Source of the DNA: Roseburia sp. | Lineage (GTDB): Bacteria; Bacillota; Clostridia; Lachnospirales; Lachnospiraceae | Length of the DNA stretch: 64,000 nucleotides | Assembly (NCBI GenBank): GCA_017937095.1 | Contig: JAGBEG010000013.1 | Coordinates: forward strand, 394,987-458,986 | Direction: 5' to 3' | Shown here: positions 7,013 through 16,523 of the stretch, piece after piece | How the letters are laid out: each line of letters begins with the position of its first letter | Position numbering within the stretch: the first letter of the stretch is position 1 | The notes under the pieces: model-generated | Seen by the model: the letters and a program-made list of their open reading frames with translations, nothing else | Database searches by the model: none | Told to the model about the DNA's origin: nothing | Made by a program: the position numbers and the translations under genes

Positions 7013-8431
7013 TCACGCCTGCGCCGTGAGCGCTTTCACAATCTCCGCAAATCCCATAAAATGGGACGCCTTCACAAGAATCGTATCTCCTCTTCTTTTA
7101 TACTGCTGCAAACTGGAAATCAGAGCCTCTTTCGTGTCCGCCTCATAGACCGCAGTCGCAGGGCTTACTTCGCGCACGCCCTTTGCGATCTCCGCCGCCA
7201 GTGTTCCGGTGACAAAAAGCGCGTCGATCTTCTTTCCCGCAAAATGTCTGCCCACCATAGCGTGCAGTTCCTTTTCGTCCGCTCCGAGCTCGCCCATATC
7301 TCCAAGTACCGCAATCCGCCTGCCGGATGCGCCGGACAGCACATCGATCGATGCCTGCATGGACACCGGATTGGCATTGTAGCAGTCGTCGATTACCGTA
7401 ATCCCGTTTTGCTCGATCAGATTGCTCCTGCCGCCGATGGTCTGCACTGCCTCGATTCCGCGCTTCATCTCCTCCGCGTTAAGACCAAGCTGTCTTGCCA
7501 CGCAGACCGCCGCAAGCGCATTGTAGACATTGTGCTCCCCGGCAATCGGAATATCCACCGCAAAGCTCTCATCCCCCATATGAATGACCGCTTTCGTTCC
7601 GGTAAGTCCGTCCGCCGCAACGTCCGTCGCGTAAACCTCTTTCTCAGCAAGCCGCTTTACACCGCCCTCCGTCTCCACACGCTTCGCCTCCCTGCCGATG
7701 CCATAGAACACCGTCGGTCTGCCGTTTACCGTCTTCTTCTCACAGAGCTTGTCGTCATCGCCATTCAACACCGCGATTCCCTCCGGCGCAAGATGCTCGA
7801 AGCTCTCCGTCTTTGCCTTTAAGATACCGTCTCTGGTAATCAGGTTCTCAAGATGGCAGAGCCCGATATTCGTAATCACGCAGACATCCGGCTGCGCCAT
7901 CTCTGCGAGGCGGTGCATCTCCCCAAATTCTGAGATTCCCATCTCGAGCACGGCGACCTCATGCTCCTCTCTGATCTTAAAAATCGTGAGCGGAAGTCCG
8001 ATCTCGTTATTGAGATTCCCTTCTGTTTTCAGCACCCTGTATTTCTGCGCCAGAACGGAGGCGATCATCTCCTTCGTGCTGGTCTTTCCGACGCTTCCGG
8101 TAATTCCTACCACTTTAATATCAAGAGCGCGGCGATAATATGCAGCAATCTTTTTCATGGCAGTCTCTGTGGATTCCACACGGATATACGGTCCCGCCGG
8201 ATGCTCCAGTTCCCGCTCGGAGAGCACTGCAAGCGCCCCCTTCTCAAAAACCGACGGAATAAAATCATGTCCGTCCACTTTCGCCCCCTTAATGGGGATG
8301 AACAGATAGCCAGGCTCCACAAGCCGGCTGTCAATGACTGCCCCGGTGATCTCCCGCGCTTTGTCCGCGTCCGTTCCGATGTATACACCGCCGCAGGCAG
8401 CGGCGATATTTTCCAATGTCATATTTTTCAT
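7013..8431 (-). CDS. murF: UDP-N-acetylmuramoyl-tripeptide--D-alanyl-D-alanine ligase
   Basis: A 472-residue cytoplasmic Mur ligase that adds the D-Ala-D-Ala dipeptide to the UDP-MurNAc tripeptide. The N-terminal substrate domain (MTLENIAAACGG) is followed by the ATP loop GITGSVGKTSTKEM near residue 113, the central EMGISEFGEMHRLA segment and the C-terminal domain with DCYNANPVSM, VLGDMGELG and VKASHFMGF. All are MurF signatures. The start ATG has GAGGG four bases upstream. The upstream ddl gene, 136 bases away on the same strand, makes its dipeptide substrate, so the two are probably co-transcribed. A terminator follows murF. Confidence 0.95.
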   Translation of the reverse strand: MKNMTLENIAAACGGVYIGTDADKAREITGAVIDSRLVEPGYLFIPIKGAKVDGHDFIPSVFEKGALAVLSERELEHPAGPYIRVESTETAMKKIAAYYRRALDIKVVGITGSVGKTSTKEMIASVLAQKYRVLKTEGNLNNEIGLPLTIFKIREEHEVAVLEMGISEFGEMHRLAEMAQPDVCVITNIGLCHLENLITRDGILKAKTESFEHLAPEGIAVLNGDDDKLCEKKTVNGRPTVFYGIGREAKRVETEGGVKRLAEKEVYATDVAADGLTGTKAVIHMGDESFAVDIPIAGEHNVYNALAAVCVARQLGLNAEEMKRGIEAVQTIGGRSNLIEQNGITVIDDCYNANPVSMQASIDVLSGASGRRIAVLGDMGELGADEKELHAMVGRHFAGKKIDALFVTGTLAAEIAKGVREVSPATAVYEADTKEALISSLQQYKRRGDTILVKASHFMGFAEIVKALTAQA

Positions 8432-8506
8432 TTTACCCTCAATTCTGTGCCGCGCCGCAGCCAGCGCACCCGAAAGTCATTATTGTCCCTCAGCAGCATT
8501 CGCAAA

Positions 8507-9568
8507 TCATTTCGCCTGACTATATTTGCGCAGGGAAATCTCAATCAGCTTCTCACAGAGCTGGTTGAAATCCATGCCGACCACCTTCGCCTCCTGCGGA
8601 AGCAGACTCGTCGGCGTCATGCCCGGAAGCGTATTTGCCTCCAGACAGAAGATGTGATTGTCCTTATCCAAAAGGAAATCCGACCGGGAATACGTGTCAA
8701 GTCCGAGAACTTTTGCGACTTCCTCCGCATACCGCTGCATCTGCTCCGTGACGTCCTGCGGCAGTTCTGCCGGACAGGTCTCAACGGCGCTTCCCGCCTT
8801 GTACTTGTTCTTATAATCATAAAAGCCCTCTACCGGCGCGATCTCGATGACCGGAAGCGCCTTGTAGTCGATGACGCCTACCGAAAACTCTCTGCCCTCG
8901 ACATACTCCTCGATGACAAGCTCATCCTCCCAGCGGAACGCCTCCTTAAGCGCCTCCTCATACGCCTCCTTCGTGCGGACGATAGACACGCCGATACTCG
9001 AGCCTCCGCAGCACGGCTTCACCACGCACGGCAGTGAAATGCCAAGTTCTGCGAGGTCCGTCTGCTCCTCGCCCCGCTTTAAGGGAATTCCCTTCGGGGA
9101 CGGAATACCTCTGCCTGCAAAAAGCTGCTTTGCCATTCCCTTGTTCATCGCGAGCGCACTGCCGAGATATCCGGTTCCCGTATAGCGGATGCCGAACAGA
9201 TCGAACGCCGCCTGAATCTTTCCGTTCTCTCCGTTCTCTCCGTGCAGCGCCATGAACACGATATCCGCCATCTGGCAAAGCTCGATGACATTCGGTCCAA
9301 AGAAATTGTCCGACTGATCCTTTCTCTGCGCCTTTACCTTCGCAAGATCCGGCGCTGTCTCAGGAATCCCCTCCACCTTGACGCTGACCTCCTCTGCCCG
9401 CTCAAAGATTCCGGTAAGATCCTCCTTCTTATCGCTATATCCCATAAAGACATCCAGTAAGATTACCTGATGTCCGTTTTCTCTCAGTGCCTTTGCTACC
9501 ATCTCGCCCGTCTTAAAAGAAACATCTCTTTCTGTGCTAAGACCGCCTGCCAGAACAATGATTTTCAT
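8507..9568 (-). CDS. ddl: D-alanine--D-alanine ligase
   Basis: A 353-residue ATP-grasp ligase that joins two D-alanines for the peptidoglycan stem. It opens MKIIVLAGGLSTERDVS. The omega-loop region GFYDYKNKY keeps the Tyr expected for D-Ala rather than D-lactate specificity. The ATP/Mg segment ends CLEANTLPGMTPTSLLPQEA. The start is uncertain: an ATG three codons upstream is only two bases from AAGGAG, so I chose ATG 9568 with an 11-base spacing and a family-like N-terminus. It is followed by murF in the same direction. Confidence 0.92.
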   Translation of the reverse strand: MKIIVLAGGLSTERDVSFKTGEMVAKALRENGHQVILLDVFMGYSDKKEDLTGIFERAEEVSVKVEGIPETAPDLAKVKAQRKDQSDNFFGPNVIELCQMADIVFMALHGENGENGKIQAAFDLFGIRYTGTGYLGSALAMNKGMAKQLFAGRGIPSPKGIPLKRGEEQTDLAELGISLPCVVKPCCGGSSIGVSIVRTKEAYEEALKEAFRWEDELVIEEYVEGREFSVGVIDYKALPVIEIAPVEGFYDYKNKYKAGSAVETCPAELPQDVTEQMQRYAEEVAKVLGLDTYSRSDFLLDKDNHIFCLEANTLPGMTPTSLLPQEAKVVGMDFNQLCEKLIEISLRKYSQAK

Positions 9569-9606
9569 GGTGTCCATCTCTCCTTTTTCAAAACTTTTCT
9601 CGCTTT

Positions 9607-9635
9607 ATAGTATACCTTTTTTTCTTTCGTGACAA
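9607..9635 (-). promoter_or_regulatory. possible promoter of ddl-murF
   Basis: The minus strand reads TTGTCA (9630-9635), 17 bases, TACTAT (9607-9612). The -35 is good and the -10 is weak. It lies 40 bases before the ddl start. Confidence 0.45.
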
Positions 9636-9699
9636 GATGATTCCTCGTTTTTCACAAACGGCATTCCGCACCTCCCGCATGGCAGCTCCTTCCCTTATT

Positions 9700-10011
9700 C
9701 TACATGCACTCTTCTCTCACGCTCTGTTTCATTTCTTCCGCCATTCCAAGCAGCCATAAAAAAATCTGCCGCGCCATCAGATCTTCCCCGCGTATCAGAC
9801 TCCCATACAAATAAATCTCTTCTTCCTTCCCGCCGCGCTCCCATGAAAGAAGAATGTTTCGCAGCAGCTTCATCCGTGTCTCATCCACCGGGTGATTCCG
9901 TGCGATATAATCCATAAAACCGGGATTCTCCTGTATCATATCCATCCATACATTCGTATGTTCCCGCCGTTCCCTTTTTCTGTTCGTTTTTCTTCCTTTT
10001 TTTCTCTTCAT
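9700..10011 (-). CDS. small basic protein of unknown function
   Basis: A 103-residue frame I do not recognise. The first 20 residues are extremely basic (KRKKGRKTNRKRERR), and the rest is predicted helical with acidic and aromatic residues (NVWMDMIQENPGFMDYIAR, LLSWERGGKEEEIYLYG, IFLWLLGMAEEM). There is no signal peptide. The SD is weak (TAAGAG eight bases before ATG), but a perfect TATAAT stands at 10053-10058, about 40 bases upstream, and the gene stands alone between ddl and hpf. Its composition looks like a real small protein rather than a shadow. Function unknown. Confidence 0.5.
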   Translation of the reverse strand: MKRKKGRKTNRKRERREHTNVWMDMIQENPGFMDYIARNHPVDETRMKLLRNILLSWERGGKEEEIYLYGSLIRGEDLMARQIFLWLLGMAEEMKQSVREECM

Positions 10012-10140
10012 TTTCTAACTCTTACCTTTGCCATGCGGTCGTGCCAACTACAATTATAAGTTTTATTTTCTTCTTTTGCGCACGCGTTCTGCACAGTAAA
10101 TGCGCACTTTAGATATGCACAGCCCGGCAGGGTTTTTGCT

Positions 10141-10191
10141 CTATAGGAATCAGTACCTTCAAGCCTTGCAGCAACACGGTATTTCCTATAG
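10141..10191. repeat. inverted repeat CTATAGGAA...TTCCTATAG
   Basis: CTATAGGAA (10141-10149) and TTCCTATAG (10183-10191) form a perfect 9-base inverted repeat. Inner TACC/GGTA pairs give a second short helix. It lies in the 276-base gap between hpf and the small basic gene, beyond the hpf terminator. Direction of transcription, if any, cannot be told. Confidence 0.45.
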
Positions 10192-10201
10192 GGGCGCAAA
10201 A

Positions 10202-10240
10202 ACCGGGAGCGGTAAGGATTCTCTCCTCACCGCTCCCGGT
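10202..10240. terminator. hpf terminator
   Basis: ACCGGGAGCGGT pairs over 12 bases with ACCGCTCCCGGT. On the minus strand TTTTTGCG follows, 48 bases after the hpf stop. The plus copy is followed by TCTTTT, so it could also work in reverse. Confidence 0.85.
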
Positions 10241-10287
10241 TCTTTTGTCCTATATATCCACTATGAGACAGCACATCTCTTTGGCTT

Positions 10288-10818
10288 CTAGCTTTCCGGC
10301 TCGATCAGACCGTAGGTATTGCCCTTTCTCTTATATACGACATTGACATCCTCTGTCTCCGCATTGATAAATACGAAAAAGTCATGTCCCAATAATTCCA
10401 TCTGCACGCATGCATCCTCCGGATACATCGGCTTCATGGAAAACTTCTTGCTGCGGATAATCTTAATCTCCTCATCCTCGTCCGAAACCGAATCGAGAAA
10501 TTCCTTCTTGAATACCGCCGAAGCATTCTGCTGCTTCGTTACCAGCTTCGTCCTGTACTTCTTGAGCTGGCGCTCAATCACTTCCTCTACCAGATCGATT
10601 GATACATACATATCGTTGCTGATCTGCTCGGAACGAATGTAATTCCCCTTCATGGGAATCGTTACCTCTACCTTCTGTCTCTCCTTCTCCACACTCAGTG
10701 TCACATATACATCAGTATCCGGCGTGAAGTACTTCTCAAGCTTGTTCAGCTTATCCTCCACTGCTGCCTTCAGACCCTCGGTCAACTCAATGTTCCTTCC
10801 TGTGATCTTAATTCTCAT
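10288..10818 (-). CDS. hpf: ribosome hibernation-promoting factor, long form
   Basis: A 176-residue long-form HPF. The N-terminal S30AE domain (MRIKITGRNIELTEGLK to about residue 100) binds the small subunit, and the C-terminal domain (about 120-176, KKFSMKPMYPEDACVQMELLGHDFFVF, closing KGNTYGLIEP) mediates 100S ribosome dimers in Firmicutes. The start is ATG 10818: AAAGGGG lies nine bases upstream, while the in-frame TTG three codons earlier has no proper spacing. It has its own promoter and terminator, so it is a single-gene unit. Confidence 0.95.
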   Translation of the reverse strand: MRIKITGRNIELTEGLKAAVEDKLNKLEKYFTPDTDVYVTLSVEKERQKVEVTIPMKGNYIRSEQISNDMYVSIDLVEEVIERQLKKYRTKLVTKQQNASAVFKKEFLDSVSDEDEEIKIIRSKKFSMKPMYPEDACVQMELLGHDFFVFINAETEDVNVVYKRKGNTYGLIEPES

Positions 10819-10867
10819 GATGTCCAACCCCTTTGTCGTTTATTTGATACGGATATATCATAGATAT

Positions 10868-10895
10868 ATTATAACATATTTTGCCGCTATAGCAA
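10868..10895 (-). promoter_or_regulatory. promoter of hpf
   Basis: The minus strand reads TTGCTA (10890-10895), 16 bases, perfect TATAAT (10868-10873), about 50 bases before the start codon. Confidence 0.65.
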
Positions 10896-10963
10896 GAAAA
10901 TTTGTTCAGGTTTCATAAACTTTTCAGAAAATTTATTTTTATTTTTCCTCATCGAAGACAGAC

Positions 10964-12712
10964 TCAGCCAAGCGTCAGCGCCAGATAGCCGTCCTTGCTG
11001 ATGCGCTCCTCAGATAACGACTCCGGCAGCCAGATCATTCCCGCCGTCTGTCCGTATACTGCCCGCTTTGCGCCTGTCTGTGCCAGAAGCTGCGGCATGA
11101 TTTCCGCAAGGCAGTCCTTTGACAGCGTTGTTTCCAGAATCGTAAGCGTATCTCCCTCTTTGTCATACATCAGTATATCCCGCTCACCTTCCTGCTCTGC
11201 CCGGCTTCTGCCGTCCTCACAGGTCACGGCAACCGTGCTCCCGCCGCAGCTCGCCCCTGACTCCATCGCATAGGCGATTGCGTCTTTGTCCCAGCGGACA
11301 TAGCCTTCCCTCACGCACTTGGCATCGCGGATCGCCAGATATTCTTCAGCGGTAACCGGCTCCATGCATGGAAACGGCTCCGACTCCTTTACCTCAAGCG
11401 CCTGCATATCGCAGTCCATTGTACTGCGGGTATCGGGAAACGCCCGGCAAAAGCCAAGTCTCTCGTAATACTGCATCAGCGATTCCTCCGCCGGAGCCAG
11501 TATCAGCGGCTCGCCGTACTTCTCCTTTGCGAACGTCAGAATCTTCGATGCAAAGCCGCGCCCTCTGTACTCCGGCAGCGTCGCCACCGCATACACATAG
11601 CGCGCGTTAAGATATTCCCCCTGACACAGATACTGCACCGGAAGGAAGCTCGCCATGGAGACAGGCCGCCCGTCCGCATGAATGACAAGCATATTCTCTT
11701 TTGTCATCCGATGGTCCAGATAAAACCCGATATACGCTTCTTCGTCGCCAAAGCAGGTCTGCCAGATTTCCTGTACCGCTTCGCCGTCTACCTCACGGTC
11801 TGCATATACCACGTCACTCTCGGTCGCCACATATTTCGTGAGCAGGATCTCAGGATAATAGGAAAGCTTCGCCTTGCGCAGCCCCGGATCACCCGTGTCC
11901 TCCTCGCGGTTGACATATTCGTATTCCCCGCACTCGTGCTGCACGAACTGCTGGTTGATCATCGGATACGCGCCCTGCATCATGGGGTACGCTTTCTCGA
12001 AATGTACCACAAACGTATTATCATTCAGCGGTTCGCCCATGCAGAATGCAACGATCTCCCCGCCTTTCCTCAGCACTCCGCCGACCAGTCCCAGTTCCTT
12101 CCTGTGATCGAACGCCTCGTGGAGCACCATAATTTCTTCCTCCATCTCCTCGTTCCACTTCTCGGAGCGCATCCGGATCCAGGTGTAGGTCATTGTGCGG
12201 CACTCTTCCAGATTCTCATCCGTCATCGGCTCATATTCCCAGTCGTCCGCATCCATAAAACGCGCGATATGATTGCGCTTGCCGTGCAGCTTCTTGCCCG
12301 CCAGCGTCGCAAGCTTCTCCCTGGAATAAATGTAGTCGTAATCATCCCTGTCGCCCTCAATGAGAAACTTCCCGGGAAACCAGCGCATCAGCTCGCTGCG
12401 GTCCTCCTCCGAGAGCGGCGACATCATAAGCGCTGTCCCGTCCTTCTTACATTGAAAAAGCAGCTCCTCGATCGCTGCTTTTTTATCTCCGGCTCCCACC
12501 GGATAAGAATAGCAATGCCTGCCGTTCTCTACGAACCGGATGACAAGGCAGCCATGTATTTCCGCCACCTCTACCTGATAGACCTTTCTCCAGATAAAGT
12601 TGTTGGCGAATGTATACTCACAGGCATTCCTGCCGTCCTCCGCAAAATGCGCGTCCATCCACGCCTTATCTTCAATCGTTATATCATGAAACTTTATCTC
12701 AGTTGTTGCCAT
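10964..12712 (-). CDS. DUF2156 (LPG synthase C-like) and GNAT fusion protein
   Basis: A 582-residue fusion. Residues 1-290 match DUF2156, the acyl-transferase fold of the aminoacyl-phosphatidylglycerol synthase C-terminus (KKLHGKRNHIARF, and the end YVNREEDTGDPGLRKAKLSY). Residues about 305-435 are a GNAT acetyltransferase, with the acetyl-CoA loop in VATLPEYRGRGFASKIL and the late YYERLGF. The last 140 residues resemble the tail of Eis-type enhanced GNATs. Stand-alone DUF2156 proteins without the membrane part are common in Clostridia; the fusion suggests two acyl transfers on a shared substrate, which is inference. The start MATTEIKF was preferred over an in-frame ATG 42 codons upstream because GGGGAATGAAAG precedes it and the family begins here. 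Confidence 0.8.
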   Translation of the reverse strand: MATTEIKFHDITIEDKAWMDAHFAEDGRNACEYTFANNFIWRKVYQVEVAEIHGCLVIRFVENGRHCYSYPVGAGDKKAAIEELLFQCKKDGTALMMSPLSEEDRSELMRWFPGKFLIEGDRDDYDYIYSREKLATLAGKKLHGKRNHIARFMDADDWEYEPMTDENLEECRTMTYTWIRMRSEKWNEEMEEEIMVLHEAFDHRKELGLVGGVLRKGGEIVAFCMGEPLNDNTFVVHFEKAYPMMQGAYPMINQQFVQHECGEYEYVNREEDTGDPGLRKAKLSYYPEILLTKYVATESDVVYADREVDGEAVQEIWQTCFGDEEAYIGFYLDHRMTKENMLVIHADGRPVSMASFLPVQYLCQGEYLNARYVYAVATLPEYRGRGFASKILTFAKEKYGEPLILAPAEESLMQYYERLGFCRAFPDTRSTMDCDMQALEVKESEPFPCMEPVTAEEYLAIRDAKCVREGYVRWDKDAIAYAMESGASCGGSTVAVTCEDGRSRAEQEGERDILMYDKEGDTLTILETTLSKDCLAEIMPQLLAQTGAKRAVYGQTAGMIWLPESLSEERISKDGYLALTLG

Positions 12713-12926
12713 AATTCTTTCATTCCCCAATCTGTGCAGCAATATGCTCCGTCGCCGCATTGCATCCTGTGCTGTATGCCGGACGTTCTTCGGTTCTTTC
12801 ATATTCTCTGCCAGTTCTTTTATTTTATTCCAAATCACGCAAAGCGGTGTCGCCGCCGCCGCGTATAAAATCTTCCGGACCGGGTCTGTTCCTTTAAAAG
12901 TAGACAGACTGCCGAGGAAAGAAATA

Positions 12927-12950
12927 GACCGCCAACCATGGCTGACGGTC
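12927..12950 (-). terminator. terminator after the 78-residue gene
   Basis: The minus strand GACCGTCAGCCATGGTTGGCGGTC folds into an imperfect hairpin and TATTTCTTTC follows. It begins eight bases after the stop at 12958. Confidence 0.6.
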
Positions 12951-12957
12951 CAAAGGA

Positions 12958-13194
12958 TTAACCCTTCATAAGGAATTTGATGATTTTCTCCGTGTCCTCC
13001 GGCTCGTAAGCAACCAGCTCCAATTCCGGGATTTCTGTATCTGTTTTCAGAATGCTTGCCAGCGAAACATACTGGCAGAGCTTTGACTTTAAGTTCAGCC
13101 TGTCGCCCTCTCCGGTGATCAGCTCCACCTTTCCGTCACAGGAATCTATTACGTTGAAAAAACCGTCAATGTCTGTAATGTTCTTAATCTTCAT
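12958..13194 (-). CDS. conserved small protein, function unknown
   Basis: A 78-residue acidic protein (MKIKNITDIDGFFNVIDSC). I recognise the type from Lachnospiraceae genomes, where such proteins are sometimes labelled as poly(A) polymerase on weak grounds; nothing here supports a catalytic role. It has alternating strands and helices (KVELITGEGDRLNLKSKL, LELVAYEPEDTEKIIKFL) and no signal or membrane segment. GGAGTG stands about nine bases before the ATG. It lies between the pflA gene and its own terminator, 92 bases from the pflA stop, and could be a tail cistron of the pfl region or separate. Confidence 0.75.
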   Translation of the reverse strand: MKIKNITDIDGFFNVIDSCDGKVELITGEGDRLNLKSKLCQYVSLASILKTDTEIPELELVAYEPEDTEKIIKFLMKG

Positions 13195-13286
13195 AATGAT
13201 ACACTCCTTTCTCTCATCCTAATTGCTTTTCTGCCCTTACACTATAATACGAATACTTTGTAACTTCAAGTTCTTAAATCAAAACA

Positions 13287-14069
13287 TCAGGAAATCGTTT
13301 CCATTGCGGACCGGATGATCTGCTCCGCCTCCTTTGCCTGCGCCTTCGTAAGCTGCGGCGTATCCTTCAGCACATAATCCATTCCCAGATTATCATATTT
13401 CACCTTTCCGAGGGCATGATACGGAAGCACCTCGAGCTTTTCCACATTGGAGAGCGTCGCAAGAAAATGTCCGAGTTCCGTCAGTTCCTTGCTGTCATAG
13501 GTGATTCCCGGCACGACCACATGACGAATCCACACGGGCTTATTCTTCGCGTCGAGATATCTCGCGAACTCCATAATATTTTCATTCGAATGTCCGGTGA
13601 GCTTCCTGTGCGCCTCCGGCTCCATGTGCTTGATATCCAGCATGATAAGGTCGGTCACGGCAAGCAGCGCGTCAATCTTCTCCCGCATTTCCTCTTCTGC
13701 GCTTTTCATCCTCTGCGCCGCCCCTTCCTTCGGACAGACCGCCCCGCCCGGAAACAGAATCCCGGAGGTATCCAGACAGGTATGAATGCCAAGCGCCTTT
13801 GCCTTCGCAAAAAGCTCTGTCAGAAATTCCGTCTGAAGCATGGGTTCTCCGCCGGTCGCCGTGATTCCTCCGGTCTTATAGAACGCGAGGTTGCGCTCCA
13901 TACGGGCGATAATCTCATCCGCCGTCATATCCTCTCCGTCCTCCATATGCCACGTGTCCGGATTATGGCAGTACTGACACCGCATCGGGCAGCCCTGAAA
14001 AAATACGACGAACCGCACGCCCGGTCCGTCCACCGTTCCGAACGTCTCTATTGAATGAATTTTTCCCAT
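13287..14069 (-). CDS. pflA: pyruvate formate-lyase activating enzyme
   Basis: A 260-residue radical SAM enzyme that installs the glycyl radical on pyruvate formate-lyase. The [4Fe-4S] motif CX3CX2C is in QGCPMRCQYCHNPDTW, preceded by the typical VDGPGVRFVVFF. GGEPMLQ and the VPGITY segment are also standard. The start is ATG 14069 with GGGAGGAATGAT upstream; an in-frame TTG six codons earlier overlaps that SD. It lies 114 bases downstream of pflB on the same strand. An extra Lys/Glu-rich insert (about residues 105-125, KEGAAQRMKSAEEEMREK) is longer than in the E. coli enzyme. Confidence 0.95.
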   Translation of the reverse strand: MGKIHSIETFGTVDGPGVRFVVFFQGCPMRCQYCHNPDTWHMEDGEDMTADEIIARMERNLAFYKTGGITATGGEPMLQTEFLTELFAKAKALGIHTCLDTSGILFPGGAVCPKEGAAQRMKSAEEEMREKIDALLAVTDLIMLDIKHMEPEAHRKLTGHSNENIMEFARYLDAKNKPVWIRHVVVPGITYDSKELTELGHFLATLSNVEKLEVLPYHALGKVKYDNLGMDYVLKDTPQLTKAQAKEAEQIIRSAMETIS

Positions 14070-14183
14070 ATCATTCCTCCCTGCCAATTTCGCTCTGTTA
14101 TAAACGGGGCTGTCGCTTCACGAATGGAAATTCGTGGAGCGGCAGCCCCATGGTATGCATGAATCCTTTCCGCAAGCTCCCTG

Positions 14184-16412
14184 TTACATACGCTCATGGA
14201 AGGTTCTTGCGATTACCTCATCCTGCTGCTCCTTCGTCAGCTTGATAAAGTTGACTGCATATCCCGATACGCGGATGGTAAGCTGCGGGTACTGCTCCGG
14301 ATGCTTCTGCGCGTCTAAGAGCGTGTCTCTGTTCAATACATTGACGTTGAGATGATGTCCGCCCTTCTCCACATACGCGTCGAGCATTGCCACGAGATTG
14401 TTCTCCTCACTCTCCATATCCTTACCGAGTGCATCCGGCACGATTGTAAAGGTATTGGAAATACCATCCTGCGAATCCATAAACGGAAGCTTCGCCACGG
14501 ACGCTAAGGATGCGACCGCACCGTGGGTATCGCGCCCGTGCATCGGGTTCGCGCCCGGTGCGAAGGCTACGCCGCGCTTTCTGCCGTCCGGCGTCGCTCC
14601 GGTGTTCTTGCCGTAGGAAACGTTGGAAGTAATCGTCAGGATCGATGTTGTCGGAATACCTCCGCGGTAGGTGTGATTGCCCTTGATGTAACCGATGAAG
14701 GTGTGGAGCACCTCCTTTGCAATCTCATCCACACGGTCATCGTCGTTTCCGTATTTCGGGAAATCCCCCTCGATTTCGAAATCGACCGCAATTCCGTTCT
14801 CGTCACGAATCGGCTTTACTTTCGCATACTTGATCGCAGACAAGGAATCCGCCACTACGGAAAAGCCCGCGATACCTGTTGCGAACCAGCGGCGCACCTT
14901 CTTGTCGTGAAGCGCCATCTCCAGCTTCTCGTAGCAATACTTATCATGCATATAATGGATGATGTTGAGCGCGTTGACATATACGCCTGCGAGCCATTTC
15001 ATCATGTCCTTGTACTTATCCCACACCTCGTCGTAATCCAGGTACTCGGAGGTAATCGGACGGTACTTCGGTCCGACCTGCTTGCCGCTCATCTCGTCGA
15101 CGCCGCCGTTGATCGCATAGAGCAGGCACTTTGCAAGGTTCGCGCGTGCGCCGAAGAACTGCATTTCCTTTCCGATGCGCATGGACGATACGCAGCATGC
15201 GATACCGTAGTCGTCGCCATGTACTACACGCATAATATCATCATTTTCATACTGAATCGCAGAGTGCTTAATCGAAGTCTCCGCGCAGAAACGCTTAAAG
15301 TTCTCCGGGAGCTGTACCGACCAGAGCACGGTCATATTCGGCTCCGGCGCTGCTCCGATGTTATTTAAGGTATTTAAGTAGCGGTAGGACATCTTTGTTA
15401 CCATATGTCTGCCGTCCACGCCGATGCCGCCGATGGACTCCGTTACCCATGTCGGATCTCCTGCGAAAATCGTGTTGTACTCCGGCGTGCGGGCGAACTT
15501 CACAAGACGCAGCTTCATCACGAACTGGTCGATGATCTCCTGAATCTCCTGCTCGGTAAAGGTACCCTCCTTTAAGTCACGCTCCGCGTAGATGTCTAAG
15601 AATGTGGAGGTACGTCCAAGGCTCATTGCCGCGCCGTTCTGCTCCTTGACTGCTGCAAGGTACGCAAAATATACCGCCTGCGTCGCCTCCTGCACATTAT
15701 TTGCCGGCTTGGAAATATCACAGCCGTAAATCTTTGCAAGCTCCTTTAACATCTTAAGCGCACGAATCTGCTCGGACAACTCCTCGCGCTCGCGAATGAC
15801 GTCGGAGTACATGATGGTACGGGTCGTCGCAAGCTGCTCCTCCTTATCCTCGATCAGACGATCCACGCCGTAAAGCGCCGGTCTTCTGTAGTCGCCGATA
15901 ATACGTCCGCGTCCGTATGCATCCGGAAGCCCCGTGATGATATGTGCGGAACGGCACGCGCGCATCTCCGGTGTATAAGCGTCAAACACGCCTGCGTTGT
16001 GTGTCTTTCTGTGTGTTGTAAAATATTCTACCACCTCGGGATCGACATGATATCCGTTATCCTCGCACGCCTTGACCGCCATACGGATGCCGCCGTAGGG
16101 CTGCAGAGCACGCTTGAACGGCTTATCGGTCTGAAAACCGACAATCTTCTCTTTCTCCTTGTCAAGATATCCCGGTCCGTGGGATGTGATCGTTGATATA
16201 ATCTTCGTGTCCATATCCAGAACGCCGCCTGCCTCGCGCTCCTGCTTCGACAGTTCCAGAACCTGATTCCAGAGTTCCGTCGTATCCTGCGTTGGTCCGG
16301 CAAGAAAACTGTCGTCACCGTCGTACGGGGTGTAATTCTTCTGAATAAAATCCCTGACGTTGATCTCTCTCTCCCAGCTTCCGCCTACAAAGCTTCTCCA
16401 TTCATTCTGCAT
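14184..16412 (-). CDS. pflB: formate C-acetyltransferase (pyruvate formate-lyase)
   Basis: A 742-residue glycyl radical enzyme that converts pyruvate and CoA to acetyl-CoA and formate, a core step of mixed-acid fermentation under anaerobic conditions. The two active-site cysteines are in [12 protein letters not shown] and the radical glycine is G717 in RVSGYAVNF. Family blocks such as [15 protein letters not shown] and [20 protein letters not shown] are intact, and length is normal. AGGAGG lies eight bases before ATG. Its activase follows downstream. A promoter with an 18-base perfect palindrome just after the -10 suggests control by a repressor. Confidence 0.97.
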   Translation of the reverse strand: MQNEWRSFVGGSWEREINVRDFIQKNYTPYDGDDSFLAGPTQDTTELWNQVLELSKQEREAGGVLDMDTKIISTITSHGPGYLDKEKEKIVGFQTDKPFKRALQPYGGIRMAVKACEDNGYHVDPEVVEYFTTHRKTHNAGVFDAYTPEMRACRSAHIITGLPDAYGRGRIIGDYRRPALYGVDRLIEDKEEQLATTRTIMYSDVIREREELSEQIRALKMLKELAKIYGCDISKPANNVQEATQAVYFAYLAAVKEQNGAAMSLGRTSTFLDIYAERDLKEGTFTEQEIQEIIDQFVMKLRLVKFARTPEYNTIFAGDPTWVTESIGGIGVDGRHMVTKMSYRYLNTLNNIGAAPEPNMTVLWSVQLPENFKRFCAETSIKHSAIQYENDDIMRVVHGDDYGIACCVSSMRIGKEMQFFGARANLAKCLLYAINGGVDEMSGKQVGPKYRPITSEYLDYDEVWDKYKDMMKWLAGVYVNALNIIHYMHDKYCYEKLEMALHDKKVRRWFATGIAGFSVVADSLSAIKYAKVKPIRDENGIAVDFEIEGDFPKYGNDDDRVDEIAKEVLHTFIGYIKGNHTYRGGIPTTSILTITSNVSYGKNTGATPDGRKRGVAFAPGANPMHGRDTHGAVASLASVAKLPFMDSQDGISNTFTIVPDALGKDMESEENNLVAMLDAYVEKGGHHLNVNVLNRDTLLDAQKHPEQYPQLTIRVSGYAVNFIKLTKEQQDEVIARTFHERM

Positions 16413-16499
16413 ACCTTTTACCTCCTGCTTTCTGACTGTTTTATTGTGTTCACCTGTCCGGTATCAGACAGGGCTCCTGCAAAATTAATGTGCAATGTC

Positions 16500-16517
16500 G
16501 GTTAGTTATAACTAACC
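16500..16517. promoter_or_regulatory. operator-like palindrome at the pflB start site
   Basis: GGTTAGTTATAACTAACC is a perfect 18-base palindrome beginning six bases past the pflB -10, so it covers the predicted +1. It does not match the Rex consensus (TTGTGA or TTGTTA half-sites) closely. The regulator is unknown. Confidence 0.65.
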
Positions 16518-16523
16518 CAGAAG

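Noticed and set aside
11678-12868. Plus-strand frame of 396 codons
   Set aside because: Antisense to the DUF2156-GNAT gene; His/Arg/Leu-rich with no domain and no SD.
14523-15368. Plus-strand frame of 281 codons inside pflB
   Set aside because: Antisense shadow of a highly conserved gene.
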